DNA of 64,000 nucleotides from Actinomycetota bacterium (GTDB lineage: Bacteria; Actinomycetota; Acidimicrobiia; Acidimicrobiales; Ilumatobacteraceae). Positions 26,324-35,122 of the stretch are shown piece by piece. How positions within the stretch are numbered: the stretch's first letter is position 1; each line of letters opens with the position of its first letter. A model generated the notes under the pieces. That model did not search any database. It had not been told where the DNA came from and worked only from the letters and a program-made list of their open reading frames with translations. The DNA is taken from contig JACQZZ010000035.1 in the NCBI GenBank assembly GCA_016213625.1, positions 62,001 through 126,000 on the forward strand, written 5' to 3'. The translations under genes were made by a program, and so were the position numbers.

Positions 26324-26356
26324 GGGCGCCCGGGCACGATGGCCCGGGCGCCCTTT
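26324..26356 (+). terminator. Rho-independent terminator after first alcohol dehydrogenase
   Basis: A perfect 12-bp stem (GGGCGCCCGGGC with GCCCGGGCGCCC), a 6-base loop ACGATG, and a following TTTCGTT. It separates the two dehydrogenase genes; the promoter of the second begins right at its T-tract. Confidence 0.85.
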
Positions 26357-26359
26357 CGT

Positions 26360-26365
26360 TATGGT
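26360..26365 (+). promoter_or_regulatory. -10-like TATGGT of second alcohol dehydrogenase
   Basis: Same CGTTATGGTGC context as before the first dehydrogenase, directly downstream of the terminator and followed by a 37-base leader ending in GGGGGTAGAG before the ATG. Confidence 0.5.
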
Positions 26366-26402
26366 GCACCCATTCGCCAGTCGTGACCGTGGGGGTAGAG
26401 CG

Positions 26403-27551
26403 ATGAAGTGTCGAGCAGCCGTGTTGCACGGGGTGGGCCAGCAGTGGCAGATCGAGGAACTCACGGTCGACCCGCCGATCGCCGGTGAGGTGCTCGTGAA
26501 GTGGAGCGTGGCCGGCCTGTGCCACAGCGACGAGCACTTCGTCACCGGCGACATGGTGCCGCCCGCCGAGATGCTCGAGGCCGCCGGCATGCCACCGTTC
26601 TTCCCGGTGATCGCCGGGCACGAGGGCTCGGGTGTCATCGTCGAGGTGGGCCCGGGTGTCACGAGCGTGGCGGTCGGCGATCACGTGTCGGCCAGCTTCA
26701 TCCCGTCGTGCGGTCGTTGCCGCTACTGCAGCAGCGGTCGCCAGAACCTCTGCGACGCAGGTGCCGGCGCCATGGGCAAGGGCCAGATCTCCGACGGCAC
26801 GGTGCGTCACTTCGTGAACGGTGAACCGGTCACGATGATGGCCAAGCTGGGCACGTTCGCCGAGTACAGCTGCGTGTCGGAGGCCTCGGTCATCAAGGTC
26901 GACGCCGACCTGCCGCTCGACGCGGTCGCGCTGGTCAGCTGCGGCGTGGCCACCGGCTGGGGGTCCGCCACCAAGCGCGCCGACGTGCGTCCCGGCGACA
27001 CCGTCGTGGTCGTGGGCATCGGTGGTATCGGCATCAACGCGGTGCAGGGCGCGGCAATGGCCGGTGCCAAGCGCGTCATCGCGGTCGATCCCGTGGAGTT
27101 CAAGCGCGAGACGGCGATGGAGATGGGCGCCACGCACACCTTCGCCTCCATGGAGGAGGCGTTCCCCGTGGTCACCGAACTCACCGAAGGGCAGATGGCC
27201 GACAAGGTGATCATGACCCCTGGCGTGATGTACGGGAACCTCATGCAGTTGGGCACGGCACTCGCCGGCAAGGGCGGCACCATCGTGGTCACCGCGGTGG
27301 CACCCATCACCCAGACCGAGAGCTCGGTGAACCTGTTCGAGCTGGCGATGTACAACAAGGAGATCAAGGGCACCATCTTCGGCTCCCTCAATCCGCGCAG
27401 CGACATCCCGAACCTGCTGTCGCTGTATCGCGAGGGGCAGCTCAAGCTCGACGAGCTGATCACCCGCCGCTATTCGCTCGATCAGATCAACGAGGGCTAC
27501 CAGGCGATGCGCGACGGTCAGAACATTCGCGGCGTCATCGTGTATGACTGA
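26403..27551 (+). CDS. Zinc alcohol dehydrogenase, NDMA-dependent type, paralogue 2
   Basis: A 382-residue paralogue of the preceding gene. Zinc ligands are conserved: C40 (GLCHSDEH), H73-E74 (AGHEGSG), and four Cys in SCGRCRYCSSGRQNLC. The NAD site reads VVGIGGIGINAVQGA. Differences from the first copy (an insertion MVPPAEMLEAAGMPP, a divergent C-terminal third) suggest a different substrate range rather than a recent duplication. ATG at 26403 has a purine-rich site; an upstream in-frame ATG would fall inside the promoter. The MoxR gene begins 5 bases after its stop, so the three may form one unit. Confidence 0.9.
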   Translation: MKCRAAVLHGVGQQWQIEELTVDPPIAGEVLVKWSVAGLCHSDEHFVTGDMVPPAEMLEAAGMPPFFPVIAGHEGSGVIVEVGPGVTSVAVGDHVSASFIPSCGRCRYCSSGRQNLCDAGAGAMGKGQISDGTVRHFVNGEPVTMMAKLGTFAEYSCVSEASVIKVDADLPLDAVALVSCGVATGWGSATKRADVRPGDTVVVVGIGGIGINAVQGAAMAGAKRVIAVDPVEFKRETAMEMGATHTFASMEEAFPVVTELTEGQMADKVIMTPGVMYGNLMQLGTALAGKGGTIVVTAVAPITQTESSVNLFELAMYNKEIKGTIFGSLNPRSDIPNLLSLYREGQLKLDELITRRYSLDQINEGYQAMRDGQNIRGVIVYD

Positions 27552-27556
27552 GTTCC

Positions 27557-28495
27557 ATGACTGTACAACAGGGTCTGATGCAGCGGGTGCACACCCGCGT
27601 GGTGGGCCGGGCCCGAGAGATCGAACTGGTGGTGGCCGCGTGGGCCGCCGATCGACACGTGCTGCTCGAAGGGCCTCCCGGTACGGGCAAGAGCACGTTG
27701 CTGCGCGCCGTCGCCGGAGAGCTGGGCCTCGGGTTCGAGTTCGTGGAGGGCAACGCCGAGCTCACCCCGGCGCGTCTCGTCGGGCACTTCGATCCGGCAC
27801 GTGTGCTCACCGACGGCTACGACCCCGAGGTGTTCGTCGACGGGCCGCTCGTCACCGCGATGCGCGACGGGTCCTTGCTCTACGTGGAGGAGATCAACCG
27901 CATTCCGGAGGAGACACTCAACGTGCTCATCACGGTGATGAGCGAGCGTGAACTGCACGTCCCCCGCCTGGGTCGCGTGGCCGCAGCGCACGGCTTCCGT
28001 CTCGTGGCGGCGATGAACCCGTTCGACGCCATCGGCACCGCGCGCATCAGCAGCGCCGTGTACGACCGCGTGTGCCGTCTGTCGGTCGACTACCAGGACG
28101 CGCCCGACGAGGCGTCCATCGTGCACAGCGCGCTGCCGCACGCGAAGGTCGATCCGGTGTGGCTGCACAACGTGGTCGACGTAGTGCGTCGCACTCGCAC
28201 CCACCCCGACGTGCGCATCGGCTCGTCGGTGCGCGGCGCCATCGACACGGTGGCCGTGGCCACCTCGCTCGCCGGCCTGCGCGGTTCGTCGCCGCAGGAC
28301 CCCGCTGTGGGACTCGATGCCGCGCTGGTCGCGCTCAGCGGCCGGCTCCGCCTGCGCGAGGGCTGCAACCGCAGTGCCGAGACCATCGTCACCGAGATCT
28401 GGACCGAGGTGTTCGGCACCCAGCCCGAGAAGGGTGACGGGGGCGGCGGCGAGGGAAAAGCCCTCGCCCCGACGGGGGCCACGACCGCCAGTTGA
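27557..28495 (+). CDS. MoxR-family AAA+ ATPase
   Basis: A 312-residue AAA+ ATPase with Walker A GPPGTGKS (39-46), Walker B-like LLYVEEINR (near 110), the sensor 1 region VAAMNPFD and a C-terminal lid. It resembles MoxR/NorQ/CbbQ proteins, which team with a VWA protein to remodel or insert metal into enzymes such as methanol dehydrogenase, nitric oxide reductase and CO dehydrogenase. The VWA partner follows with a TTGA overlap. Position right after the two alcohol dehydrogenases makes them plausible clients; that is inference. Confidence 0.9.
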   Translation: MTVQQGLMQRVHTRVVGRAREIELVVAAWAADRHVLLEGPPGTGKSTLLRAVAGELGLGFEFVEGNAELTPARLVGHFDPARVLTDGYDPEVFVDGPLVTAMRDGSLLYVEEINRIPEETLNVLITVMSERELHVPRLGRVAAAHGFRLVAAMNPFDAIGTARISSAVYDRVCRLSVDYQDAPDEASIVHSALPHAKVDPVWLHNVVDVVRRTRTHPDVRIGSSVRGAIDTVAVATSLAGLRGSSPQDPAVGLDAALVALSGRLRLREGCNRSAETIVTEIWTEVFGTQPEKGDGGGGEGKALAPTGATTAS

Positions 28496-29430
28496 GTCCT
28501 CCGCCCTCCGTGAAGGAGGGCGACGAGGCCGATGCCGAGGTGGCCAAGAACCAGAAGAAGACCACGTCGAGGCGCGACCTGGCGAAGAACCCGCGGTTCG
28601 AGCAGGTGTCGCCAGAGGTGGGTGAACTGGACGAGGACGCCATCGACGAGGGGTTGCGCGACGACCCCGACGAGACGTTGTCGATGCTGGCCGACCTGGT
28701 GGGCGCCACCGACGAGAAGCTGCGCGCGCTGGCGCGTCGGCTCGCAGGTCGGCTGTTCCTCGACGTGGCTCGTCGCGGACCGGTGCGCCCGCGTGGCATT
28801 GGCACGCTCACCGAGATGCCGTACCGGCCCGACGGCGGCGACCTCGACATCGACGCCAGCCTGGAGGCCATCGTCGAGGCCGGCCGAGGTGCCATCGACG
28901 TGGAACGGTTGAAGGTGCGCGGCTGGGTGAAGCCAGGCACCGCGCTGTGCCTGCTGGTGGATCGCAGCGGGTCGATGGGTGGCAAGCCGCTGGCCACTGC
29001 CGCGGTGGCTGCGGCCACGGTGGCATGCCGCTCGCCGCAGGACTACAGCGTGCTCGCGTTCGGCAAGGACGTGGTGGTGTGCAAGGGGCAGCAGACACCG
29101 AAGCCCAGCGACCTCGTCGTCACCGACTTGCTGTCGCTCCGCGGCTACGGCACCACCGACCTGGCCGGGGCGCTGCACATCGCGGGCGATCAACTCCGCC
29201 GCAGCAACGCCGGCCGCAAGGTGGTGGTCGTGCTCAGCGACTGTCGCAGCACGGTCGACGGCGACCCGGTGGCGGCGGCGGCGGGTCTCGACGAGGTGGT
29301 GGTCATCGCCCCCGAGAGCGACGACGACGAGGCACAAGCGTTCGCCGCCCGCGTGGGCGCCCGCATCACCACGGTGGGCGGACCGTCGGAAGTGGCCGAC
29401 GCCATCGGTCGAGTCCTCGACCGCACCTAG
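28492..29430 (+). CDS. VWA-domain protein, partner of MoxR ATPase
   Basis: A 312-residue protein. The N-terminal 130 residues are charged and helical. A von Willebrand A domain follows with an intact MIDAS metal site: DRSGS (D157, S159, S161 by position), the Thr in YGTTD, and VVLSDC. No signal peptide or membrane segment, so cytoplasmic, as for CoxE/NorD-type partners of MoxR ATPases. The start is TTG overlapping the ATPase stop (TTGA), which couples translation. It ends 4 bases before a convergent gene. Confidence 0.88.
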   Translation: MSPPPSVKEGDEADAEVAKNQKKTTSRRDLAKNPRFEQVSPEVGELDEDAIDEGLRDDPDETLSMLADLVGATDEKLRALARRLAGRLFLDVARRGPVRPRGIGTLTEMPYRPDGGDLDIDASLEAIVEAGRGAIDVERLKVRGWVKPGTALCLLVDRSGSMGGKPLATAAVAAATVACRSPQDYSVLAFGKDVVVCKGQQTPKPSDLVVTDLLSLRGYGTTDLAGALHIAGDQLRRSNAGRKVVVVLSDCRSTVDGDPVAAAAGLDEVVVIAPESDDDEAQAFAARVGARITTVGGPSEVADAIGRVLDRT

Positions 29431-29434
29431 GGGT

Positions 29435-30751
29435 TCAGCAGACCACGTCTTCGCTGGGGACGATGTCGCCCTTCACGTTCTCCTCCGGGCCGACCACGGT
29501 GGTCTCCGTCAAGGGTGCTGTCGTTGGGGCCGCGGTGGGGGTCACGGAGGTGGTGGAACCGCCCGCCGCAGAGGTGGTGGTGGTCGCCGTCGTGGTGGTG
29601 GTGGTGGTGGTCTCGAACACCTGCGTGGGTGCCGCTGCCAGCGGGGCGAGCCCCTGGAACATGGCCAGGATGGCCTTCATGTTGTCGCCGTTCACCTTCG
29701 GCTGCAGCACCGAATTGCCGCTCACCGTCATCGGGCTGGCCTCGATCTGGTAGGTGGTGATGCCCTTGGGGTCCACATCGCGCAGCACGCCGGCGAACTT
29801 CAGCATGTCGTTCACCGTGAAGCCGTCCTCGGTGACGATGTCGGTCTGCAGCGACTTGATGAGCGCCTGCGCCACCGCGGGGTCGAACAAGCCCTTGTTC
29901 AACGCCGACTGCAGCACGCGGCGCAGGAAGTCCTGTTGACGCGAGATGCGGCCGAGGTCGCTGGCGCGGTCCTCGTGCGTCTCGCCCGCCTCGTCGACCC
30001 ACTTGAGGTGACGAGAACGCACGTAGGCGAGTGCCTCGTCGCCACCGAAGGTGTGGCAGCCGGCGGTCGGGATGTCGATGCCCACATTGCGATCGAGCAC
30101 CGGTGTGTCGAACGGCACCGCCACACCACCGACGGCGTCGACGATGCGCTTGAACGCACAGAAGTCGACCTGGATGTAGTGGTCGACGACGATGCCGAAG
30201 TTGTCGTACAACGTCTGCGCGAGCACGGAGTAGTCGTCCTTGACGTAGGCGCTGTTGATGCGGCTCTTGCCCTTGCCGGGAATCTGCACCCACAGGTCGC
30301 GGGGGAACGACAGCACCGCGGCGCGCCGCGTGCTGGGGTCGACGCGCATGACCATGATGGTGTCGCTGCGGTTGCCGATGTTCTGGCGGTCGGGGTCGGC
30401 GGCGCCTGCCCACGGTGAGTTCAGGTCGACGCAGGCGTTGGCATCGGAGCCGGTGATGAGGAAGTTCTTTGCCTCTGGGTCGGCGGTCGGGAAGGTGCCG
30501 GGCGTGGTGCTCGGAGTGGCGGCGCCCGGCACGGTGGAGGCGGGAGCGACAGAGCCCGTGGACAGGGAGGTGTTCACCTCGACCTTGGCGGTCTGCAGAC
30601 GGTTGTCGAGCTGTCGCTTGCCGTACAACAGCACGCCGGCACCGGCGATGCAGGCGATGACCACAACGATGTTGAGGGCGAGGATGGCCTTCTGCGCGGT
30701 GGTGTGACGGGTGTGAAAGGGCGCCGGCTGATCGGCGACGGGGGTGTCCAT
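29435..30751 (-). CDS. LytR-CpsA-Psr (LCP) family cell-wall ligase
   Basis: A 438-residue protein: short cytoplasmic N terminus, one membrane segment (about 22-45), a Thr/Pro-rich linker, then an LCP domain with NRSDTIMVMRVDP, LSFPRDLWV, RINSAY and VRSRH, the Asp and Arg residues that bind the polyprenyl-pyrophosphate donor. LCP enzymes attach wall polymers such as arabinogalactan or teichoic acid to peptidoglycan outside the membrane. The tail carries a run of Thr (encoded by repeated ACC) and further Thr/Ser-rich sequence. ATG at 30751 follows TAGCCT by 10 bases. Confidence 0.92.
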   Translation of the reverse strand: MDTPVADQPAPFHTRHTTAQKAILALNIVVVIACIAGAGVLLYGKRQLDNRLQTAKVEVNTSLSTGSVAPASTVPGAATPSTTPGTFPTADPEAKNFLITGSDANACVDLNSPWAGAADPDRQNIGNRSDTIMVMRVDPSTRRAAVLSFPRDLWVQIPGKGKSRINSAYVKDDYSVLAQTLYDNFGIVVDHYIQVDFCAFKRIVDAVGGVAVPFDTPVLDRNVGIDIPTAGCHTFGGDEALAYVRSRHLKWVDEAGETHEDRASDLGRISRQQDFLRRVLQSALNKGLFDPAVAQALIKSLQTDIVTEDGFTVNDMLKFAGVLRDVDPKGITTYQIEASPMTVSGNSVLQPKVNGDNMKAILAMFQGLAPLAAAPTQVFETTTTTTTTATTTTSAAGGSTTSVTPTAAPTTAPLTETTVVGPEENVKGDIVPSEDVVC

Positions 30752-30761
30752 GGCGAGTCGA

Positions 30762-30767
30762 AGGCTA
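30762..30767 (-). promoter_or_regulatory. -10-like TAGCCT of LCP gene
   Basis: TAGCCT ends 10 bases before the ATG at 30751. The divergent mscS-like gene has its own hexamer 20 bases away, so this is a compact bidirectional promoter. Confidence 0.42.
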
Positions 30768-30786
30768 CCCCTTGCGCGTTCTTCGT

Positions 30787-30792
30787 TATCGT
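30787..30792 (+). promoter_or_regulatory. -10-like TATCGT of MscS-like gene
   Basis: TATCGT ends 6 bases before the GTG at 30799, suggesting a leaderless start. Confidence 0.45.
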
Positions 30793-30798
30793 CGCGGC

Positions 30799-31671
30799 GT
30801 GCTGTCGAACGAAACCCCGGCGTGGCTCGTGCGCGTCGACGAGTTGCATCTGCTCGTGCCGCTGCGCATCGCCTTCGCCCTGCTGTTCGCGTATGTGCTC
30901 ACGTTGTTGGTCCAGCGGGCCGTCCGCCGGTTCGTGAAACGGACCATCGAACTGCCAGGTGTCGACAAGGCGCGAGCCGATTCGCGCCAGCGGGCATTGG
31001 CGGGCGCGCTCCGCGGTGCACTCATCGGCGTCATCTGGACCATCGCGTGCATCACCATCATCGGCGAGTTGGGCATCAACATCGGCGCGTTCGTGGCCAC
31101 GGCCACGGTCGTCGGTGGCGCCGTCGCGTTCGGTGCGCAGCAGCTGGTGCGCGACGTCATCGCCGGTCTGTTCGTGCTCTCCGAGGACCAGTACGGCGTG
31201 GGCGACCAGGTCGATCTCGGCCACGCGTCGGGCACCGTCGAGCGCATCACCCTGCGGTCGGTGCGCCTGCGCGACGGCATGGGTGGCATCTGGCACGTCC
31301 CCCACGGCGGGGTGCTCAGGGTGGCGAACCTGTCGAAGGCGTCGATGGCCGTGCTCGATCTGGAAGTCGCGCGCACGATGACCCTCGCCGAGCTCGACGC
31401 CGAGGCGGCGGCGTTGTGCGACCTGCTGGTGGCCGACCCGGTGGCGGGCGAGAACCTCGTCGACACGCCTCGGCCCGTCGGACTCGTCAACGTCACCGAC
31501 GATCGGCTGGTGTACCGCATCGCTGTCAGCACGGTGTCGGGCACACAGGACGCGGTGAAGCGCCGGATGCGCATCCTCGCCCTGCAGGCGTTCGAGGCCG
31601 GTCGGCTCGATGCCCCCTCCGCGGCGGCCCCCATCGTGCAGGTGCACGCGGTGCCGCCGACCGAGGAGTGA
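30799..31671 (+). CDS. Small-conductance mechanosensitive channel (MscS family)
   Basis: A 290-residue membrane protein. Hydrophobic segments at about 20-38 and 72-90 precede the pore-lining helix and MscS signature: GAFVATATVVGGAVAFGAQQ, then LVRDVIAGLFVLSEDQYGVGDQVDL, the start of the cytoplasmic beta domain. It should open under membrane tension and release solutes on osmotic downshock. It is of the small type with few membrane helices. The GTG start follows TATCGT; its end is 7 bases from the convergent valS stop. Confidence 0.9.
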   Translation: MLSNETPAWLVRVDELHLLVPLRIAFALLFAYVLTLLVQRAVRRFVKRTIELPGVDKARADSRQRALAGALRGALIGVIWTIACITIIGELGINIGAFVATATVVGGAVAFGAQQLVRDVIAGLFVLSEDQYGVGDQVDLGHASGTVERITLRSVRLRDGMGGIWHVPHGGVLRVANLSKASMAVLDLEVARTMTLAELDAEAAALCDLLVADPVAGENLVDTPRPVGLVNVTDDRLVYRIAVSTVSGTQDAVKRRMRILALQAFEAGRLDAPSAAAPIVQVHAVPPTEE

Positions 31672-31678
31672 CGACCCG

Positions 31679-34240
31679 CTAGCTGGGCTCCGCCGGTGCC
31701 AGAGTGACGGCCACCGACAGGGTGTCGGCGTCGGCCCACTGGAGCTCGGCCACCGAGCCGGCGTCCGACAGGTCGACCTGCGCGGCGCGCACGAGGGCGA
31801 GGACGTCGGCGGGTCCACTGACCACGGCCAGTGACACGGCGGCCTTCTGGCTGGCCTTGGCCTCGGTCTTGGCACGACGGATGGCGGCGAGCACTTCGCT
31901 CACCGGTTCCAGCATGGACGCGTCGCGGTCGGTGCCCGCGGTGGGCCACGACTGGGAGTGGACCGAGCCTTCCTGCCACCAGCTCCACACCTCGTCGGTG
32001 ACGAACGGCAGGAACGGGGCGAACAGACGGTGCACCGTGTGCAGGGCAGCTCGCAACGCGGCGAGTGCTGATGCCTGACCGGCCTCGCCGTGGACGGCGT
32101 AGGCGCGGCCCTTGACCAGCTCGACGTAGTCGTCGCAGAACCACCAGAAGAACTGCTCGACGAGCTCGAGCGCGCGTGCGTAGTCGAAGCCCTCGAACGC
32201 GTCGGTGGCATCGGCGACCACGCCATCGAGGCGGGCGAGCATCGCCAGGTCGATGGCTTCGGTGGCGGCAGCGCCGGGGGTGGGCTCGCCGAAGGACAGC
32301 ACGAACTTGGTGGCGTTGAGCAGCTTGGTGGCCAACTTGCGGCCGATCTTCATCTGCCCCTCGTCGAGTGCGGTGTCGACCCCCGGGCGACCGCTCGCCG
32401 ACCAGTAGCGAATGGCGTCGGTGCCGTACTGCTCGAGGAGGTGCATCGGGGTGACCACGTTGCCCTTGCTCTTCGACATCTTCTTGCGGTCGGGGTCGAG
32501 GATCCAGCCGCTGAGCGCAGCGTTGTGCCACGGTGCCATGCCGTGCTCGTGGTGGCTGCGCACCATCGTGGCGAACAGCCAGGTGCGGATGATGTCGTGG
32601 CCCTGCGGCCGCACGTCGTAGGGGAAGACCTGGCCGAAGACCGACTCGTCGCCCTCTTCCCATCCGCCGGCGATGTGCGGCGTGAGGGACGACGTGGCCC
32701 ACGTGTCCATCACGTCGGGGTCGCCGATGAACCCGCCGGGCACGCCGCGCTGGTCGTTGGTGAAGCCCTCGGGGCAGTCGGTGCTGGGGTCCACCGGCAA
32801 GCGGTGCTCGGCGGGCACGAGCACGTCGTCGTGGTTCGGGTTGCCGTCGGCGTCGAGCCGGTACCACAGCGGGATCGGCACGCCGAAGAACCGCTGGCGG
32901 CTGACCAGCCAGTCGCCGTTCAGGCCGCCCACCCAGTTGTCGTAGCGGTGCTGCATGTACGGCGGGTGCCACGTGAGCTCGCCACCGCGAGTCACGAGGG
33001 CGTCGCGCAGCTCGGTGTCGCGGCCGCCGTTGCGGATGTACCACTGTCGGGTGGCGACGATCTCGAGCGGTCGGTGCCCGCGTTCGTAGAACTTCACCGG
33101 ATGGGTGATGGGCCGTGCCTCGCCGAGCATCTCGCCCGACGCCTGCAGCAGCTCGACCATCTTCTTCTGCGCCTGTTTCGGGGCGAGGCCAGCGATCTGC
33201 GCGTACGCCTCCTGGCCCTCGGGCGCGGTGATCCACCCCGGGCACTCGGTGGCGAAGCGACCGTCGAACCCGATGAGCGCCCGCGACGGGAGGTTCAGCT
33301 CGCGCCACCAGGTGACGTCGGTGACGTCGCCGAAGGTGCAGATCATCGCGATGCCCGTGCCCTTCTCGGGGTCGGCCAACGGGTGGGCCAACACGGGCAC
33401 TTCGACGTGGAAGATGGGCGTGCGCACGGTGGTGCCGAAGTACGGCTGGAACCGCGCATCGTCGGGGTGCGCCACCATGGCCACGCAGCTGGCGAGCAAC
33501 TCGGGGCGGGTGGTGTCGATGACCAGATCGCCACCGACGTCGCCCTCCGACACGGTGCGGTGGAACGCCACCTGGTGGTAGGCGCCCGGCATGTCGCGGT
33601 CTTCCATCTCGGCCTGCGCGACGGCAGTGCGCTCGTCGATGTCGTACAACGTGGGCGCGTCCTGCTGGTAGGCCTCGCCTCGCTCGAGGTTTCGCAGGAA
33701 CGCACGCTGGCTGACGCGGCGGGCGCGCTCGCCGATGGTGGTGTACAGCAGCGACCAGTCGACACTGAGGCCGAGGCGTCGGAACAGTTCCTCGAACACC
33801 TGCTCGTCGAGCAGCGTGATCTCGCGGCAGAGTTCGACGAAGTTCGGCCGGCTCACCGGGATCGCGCGGTGGTCCTTCGGCACGTCGCCGTTGAACGGCG
33901 CGATGAACGACGGGTCGTGCGGCAGCGACGGATCGCATCGCACACCGGTGACGTTCTGCACGCGGCGCTCGGTGGCCAGACCGTTGTCGTCGAACCCGAT
34001 GGGGTAGAAGACCTGCTTGCCGCGCATGCGCTGGAAGCGGGCGATGGTGTCGGTGTGCGTGTAGCTGAACACGTGACCGATGTGCAGCGACCCGCTGACG
34101 GTGGGCGGCGGCGTGTCGATGGCGAATACCTGGTCGCGACTCGCGGAACGGTCGAAGCGGTAGGTGCCATCGGCTTCCCACTGCTGCATCCAGCGTGTCT
34201 CGATGCCGTCGAGGGACGGCTTGTCAGGGATGTTCGCCAT
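31679..34240 (-). CDS. valS: Valine--tRNA ligase
   Basis: An 853-residue class I aminoacyl-tRNA synthetase. HIGH is intact at 53-56 (GSLHIGHV) and KMSKS near residue 590 (DRKKMSKSKGN). Between them lies the CP1 editing domain, with the WYIRNGG and TRHATGAD-like regions of ValS. Slightly shorter than E. coli ValS, with a reduced C-terminal coiled coil. No tRNA gene or T-box is visible upstream. ATG start with TAGCCT 9 bases upstream, so probably leaderless; a hairpin terminator for the preceding gene lies just beyond. Confidence 0.95.
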   Translation of the reverse strand: MANIPDKPSLDGIETRWMQQWEADGTYRFDRSASRDQVFAIDTPPPTVSGSLHIGHVFSYTHTDTIARFQRMRGKQVFYPIGFDDNGLATERRVQNVTGVRCDPSLPHDPSFIAPFNGDVPKDHRAIPVSRPNFVELCREITLLDEQVFEELFRRLGLSVDWSLLYTTIGERARRVSQRAFLRNLERGEAYQQDAPTLYDIDERTAVAQAEMEDRDMPGAYHQVAFHRTVSEGDVGGDLVIDTTRPELLASCVAMVAHPDDARFQPYFGTTVRTPIFHVEVPVLAHPLADPEKGTGIAMICTFGDVTDVTWWRELNLPSRALIGFDGRFATECPGWITAPEGQEAYAQIAGLAPKQAQKKMVELLQASGEMLGEARPITHPVKFYERGHRPLEIVATRQWYIRNGGRDTELRDALVTRGGELTWHPPYMQHRYDNWVGGLNGDWLVSRQRFFGVPIPLWYRLDADGNPNHDDVLVPAEHRLPVDPSTDCPEGFTNDQRGVPGGFIGDPDVMDTWATSSLTPHIAGGWEEGDESVFGQVFPYDVRPQGHDIIRTWLFATMVRSHHEHGMAPWHNAALSGWILDPDRKKMSKSKGNVVTPMHLLEQYGTDAIRYWSASGRPGVDTALDEGQMKIGRKLATKLLNATKFVLSFGEPTPGAAATEAIDLAMLARLDGVVADATDAFEGFDYARALELVEQFFWWFCDDYVELVKGRAYAVHGEAGQASALAALRAALHTVHRLFAPFLPFVTDEVWSWWQEGSVHSQSWPTAGTDRDASMLEPVSEVLAAIRRAKTEAKASQKAAVSLAVVSGPADVLALVRAAQVDLSDAGSVAELQWADADTLSVAVTLAPAEPS

Positions 34241-34249
34241 AGTTCGCCA

Positions 34250-34255
34250 AGGCTA
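34250..34255 (-). promoter_or_regulatory. -10-like TAGCCT of valS
   Basis: TAGCCT ends 9 bases before the valS ATG, immediately after the terminator hairpin of the fasciclin gene. Confidence 0.45.
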
Positions 34256-34260
34256 CCGAA

Positions 34261-34309
34261 ACGACCGGCCCGCGGCCCCTGCCGTTTGGCGGGGTCGCGG
34301 GCCGGTCGT
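34261..34309 (-). terminator. Hairpin terminator after fasciclin gene
   Basis: Long GC-rich inverted repeat: 34261-34283 pairs with 34288-34309 around a 4-base loop (GTTT on the plus strand), with two or three imperfections. On the minus strand it is followed by a short TTTCGG. It lies between the fasciclin stop and the valS promoter. Confidence 0.7.
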
Positions 34310-34352
34310 CCGGGGAGGGATGGGAGGGAGGAGAATGAGAGGGCTGTGTGGA

Positions 34353-34985
34353 TCAGAGGTTCACGGGAATGAGCACACGGTTGATGCCGTGGGCGATGCC
34401 GTTCGAGGCCTTGATGTTGGGGAAGATCACTCGGGGGTCACGGAGGTCGGGGTCGCCGTCCATCAGGATGACCCGGTTCTTGCCCTGCACGTCGACCGTG
34501 ATGATGTTGCCCTGCAGGGTCTTCAGCTCGGCGCCATCCGACTTGGTGGCCGCCTTGTAGTCCACTCGGGCGCCGGGGACGATGTGGTACGTCAGCACGG
34601 TCTTCACCGTGTCGGTGCCCAGCGTGGCCACCGCGGCGAACACGTCGCTCTCCTTGAAGACCTTCTTACCGGTGAGGTCCTTCACCAGGAGGCGGAAGGC
34701 GTAGTCGGTGGGCAGGAACACGGTGTAGTCACCCGGGTTGCTGGCGGCCTCGACCAGGTCGGGGAACAGCAACAGGGCCTGGGTGACGATGTCGAAGTCG
34801 TTGGGGTTCCGGTCGAAGCCGTTGGCTGCGTCCTTCTTGCTGTCGGACAGCAGGATCTGGGCGAGCGACAGGTTCGAGGTGTTCTTGGCGGGGGCGGCCT
34901 GCACCATCGCAGGGATGGCGACGGCGGCGGCCATGCTGATGCCGAGGGCGGCGAGCAGGCGGCGGGCGAGCGGGGTGCGCTGCAT
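34353..34985 (-). CDS. Secreted fasciclin (FAS1) domain protein
   Basis: A 210-residue protein with a Sec signal peptide (ARRLLAALGISMAAAVAIPAM, cleaved near AQA/AAPA at about residue 32). One FAS1 domain follows: NPGDYTVFLPTDYAFRLL early, VLTYHIVPGARV in the middle and GIAHGINRVLIP at the end, the H1 and H2 boxes of the fold. FAS1 proteins mediate adhesion or matrix contact. Start ATG at 34985 is chosen for AAGGAG 7 bases upstream; the frame extends further up without a signal peptide. The leader contains a (TGGGG)4 run on the opposite strand. Confidence 0.88.
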   Translation of the reverse strand: MQRTPLARRLLAALGISMAAAVAIPAMVQAAPAKNTSNLSLAQILLSDSKKDAANGFDRNPNDFDIVTQALLLFPDLVEAASNPGDYTVFLPTDYAFRLLVKDLTGKKVFKESDVFAAVATLGTDTVKTVLTYHIVPGARVDYKAATKSDGAELKTLQGNIITVDVQGKNRVILMDGDPDLRDPRVIFPNIKASNGIAHGINRVLIPVNL

Positions 34986-34998
34986 TGGAGGACTCCTT

Positions 34999-35020
34999 GG
35001 TGGGGTGGGGTGGGGTGGGG
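34999..35020 (+). repeat. (TGGGG)4 G-run, potential quadruplex
   Basis: Four consecutive GGGG runs separated by single T bases on the plus strand, directly upstream of the fasciclin ribosome-binding site. The mRNA of that gene carries the complementary CCCCA repeat. Such spacing is ideal for a parallel G-quadruplex in the template strand. Between here and cysS (35021-35122) an AT-richer patch near 35034-35046 probably holds the fasciclin promoter. Confidence 0.55.
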
Positions 35021-35122
35021 CTTCGGGAGGGCATTTAGTACTCAATGACCACTGCTCCTACTTCGGAGTCGCCGCACCGCCGGATGGGTGGAAACCTCGG
35101 GTTCTTCCACGGACCCACCTCG

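Noticed and set aside
29571-29612. GGT-repeat tract suspected as a repeat array
   Set aside because: It encodes the Thr run of the LCP protein tail; codon-phased low complexity, not CRISPR or a tandem repeat element.
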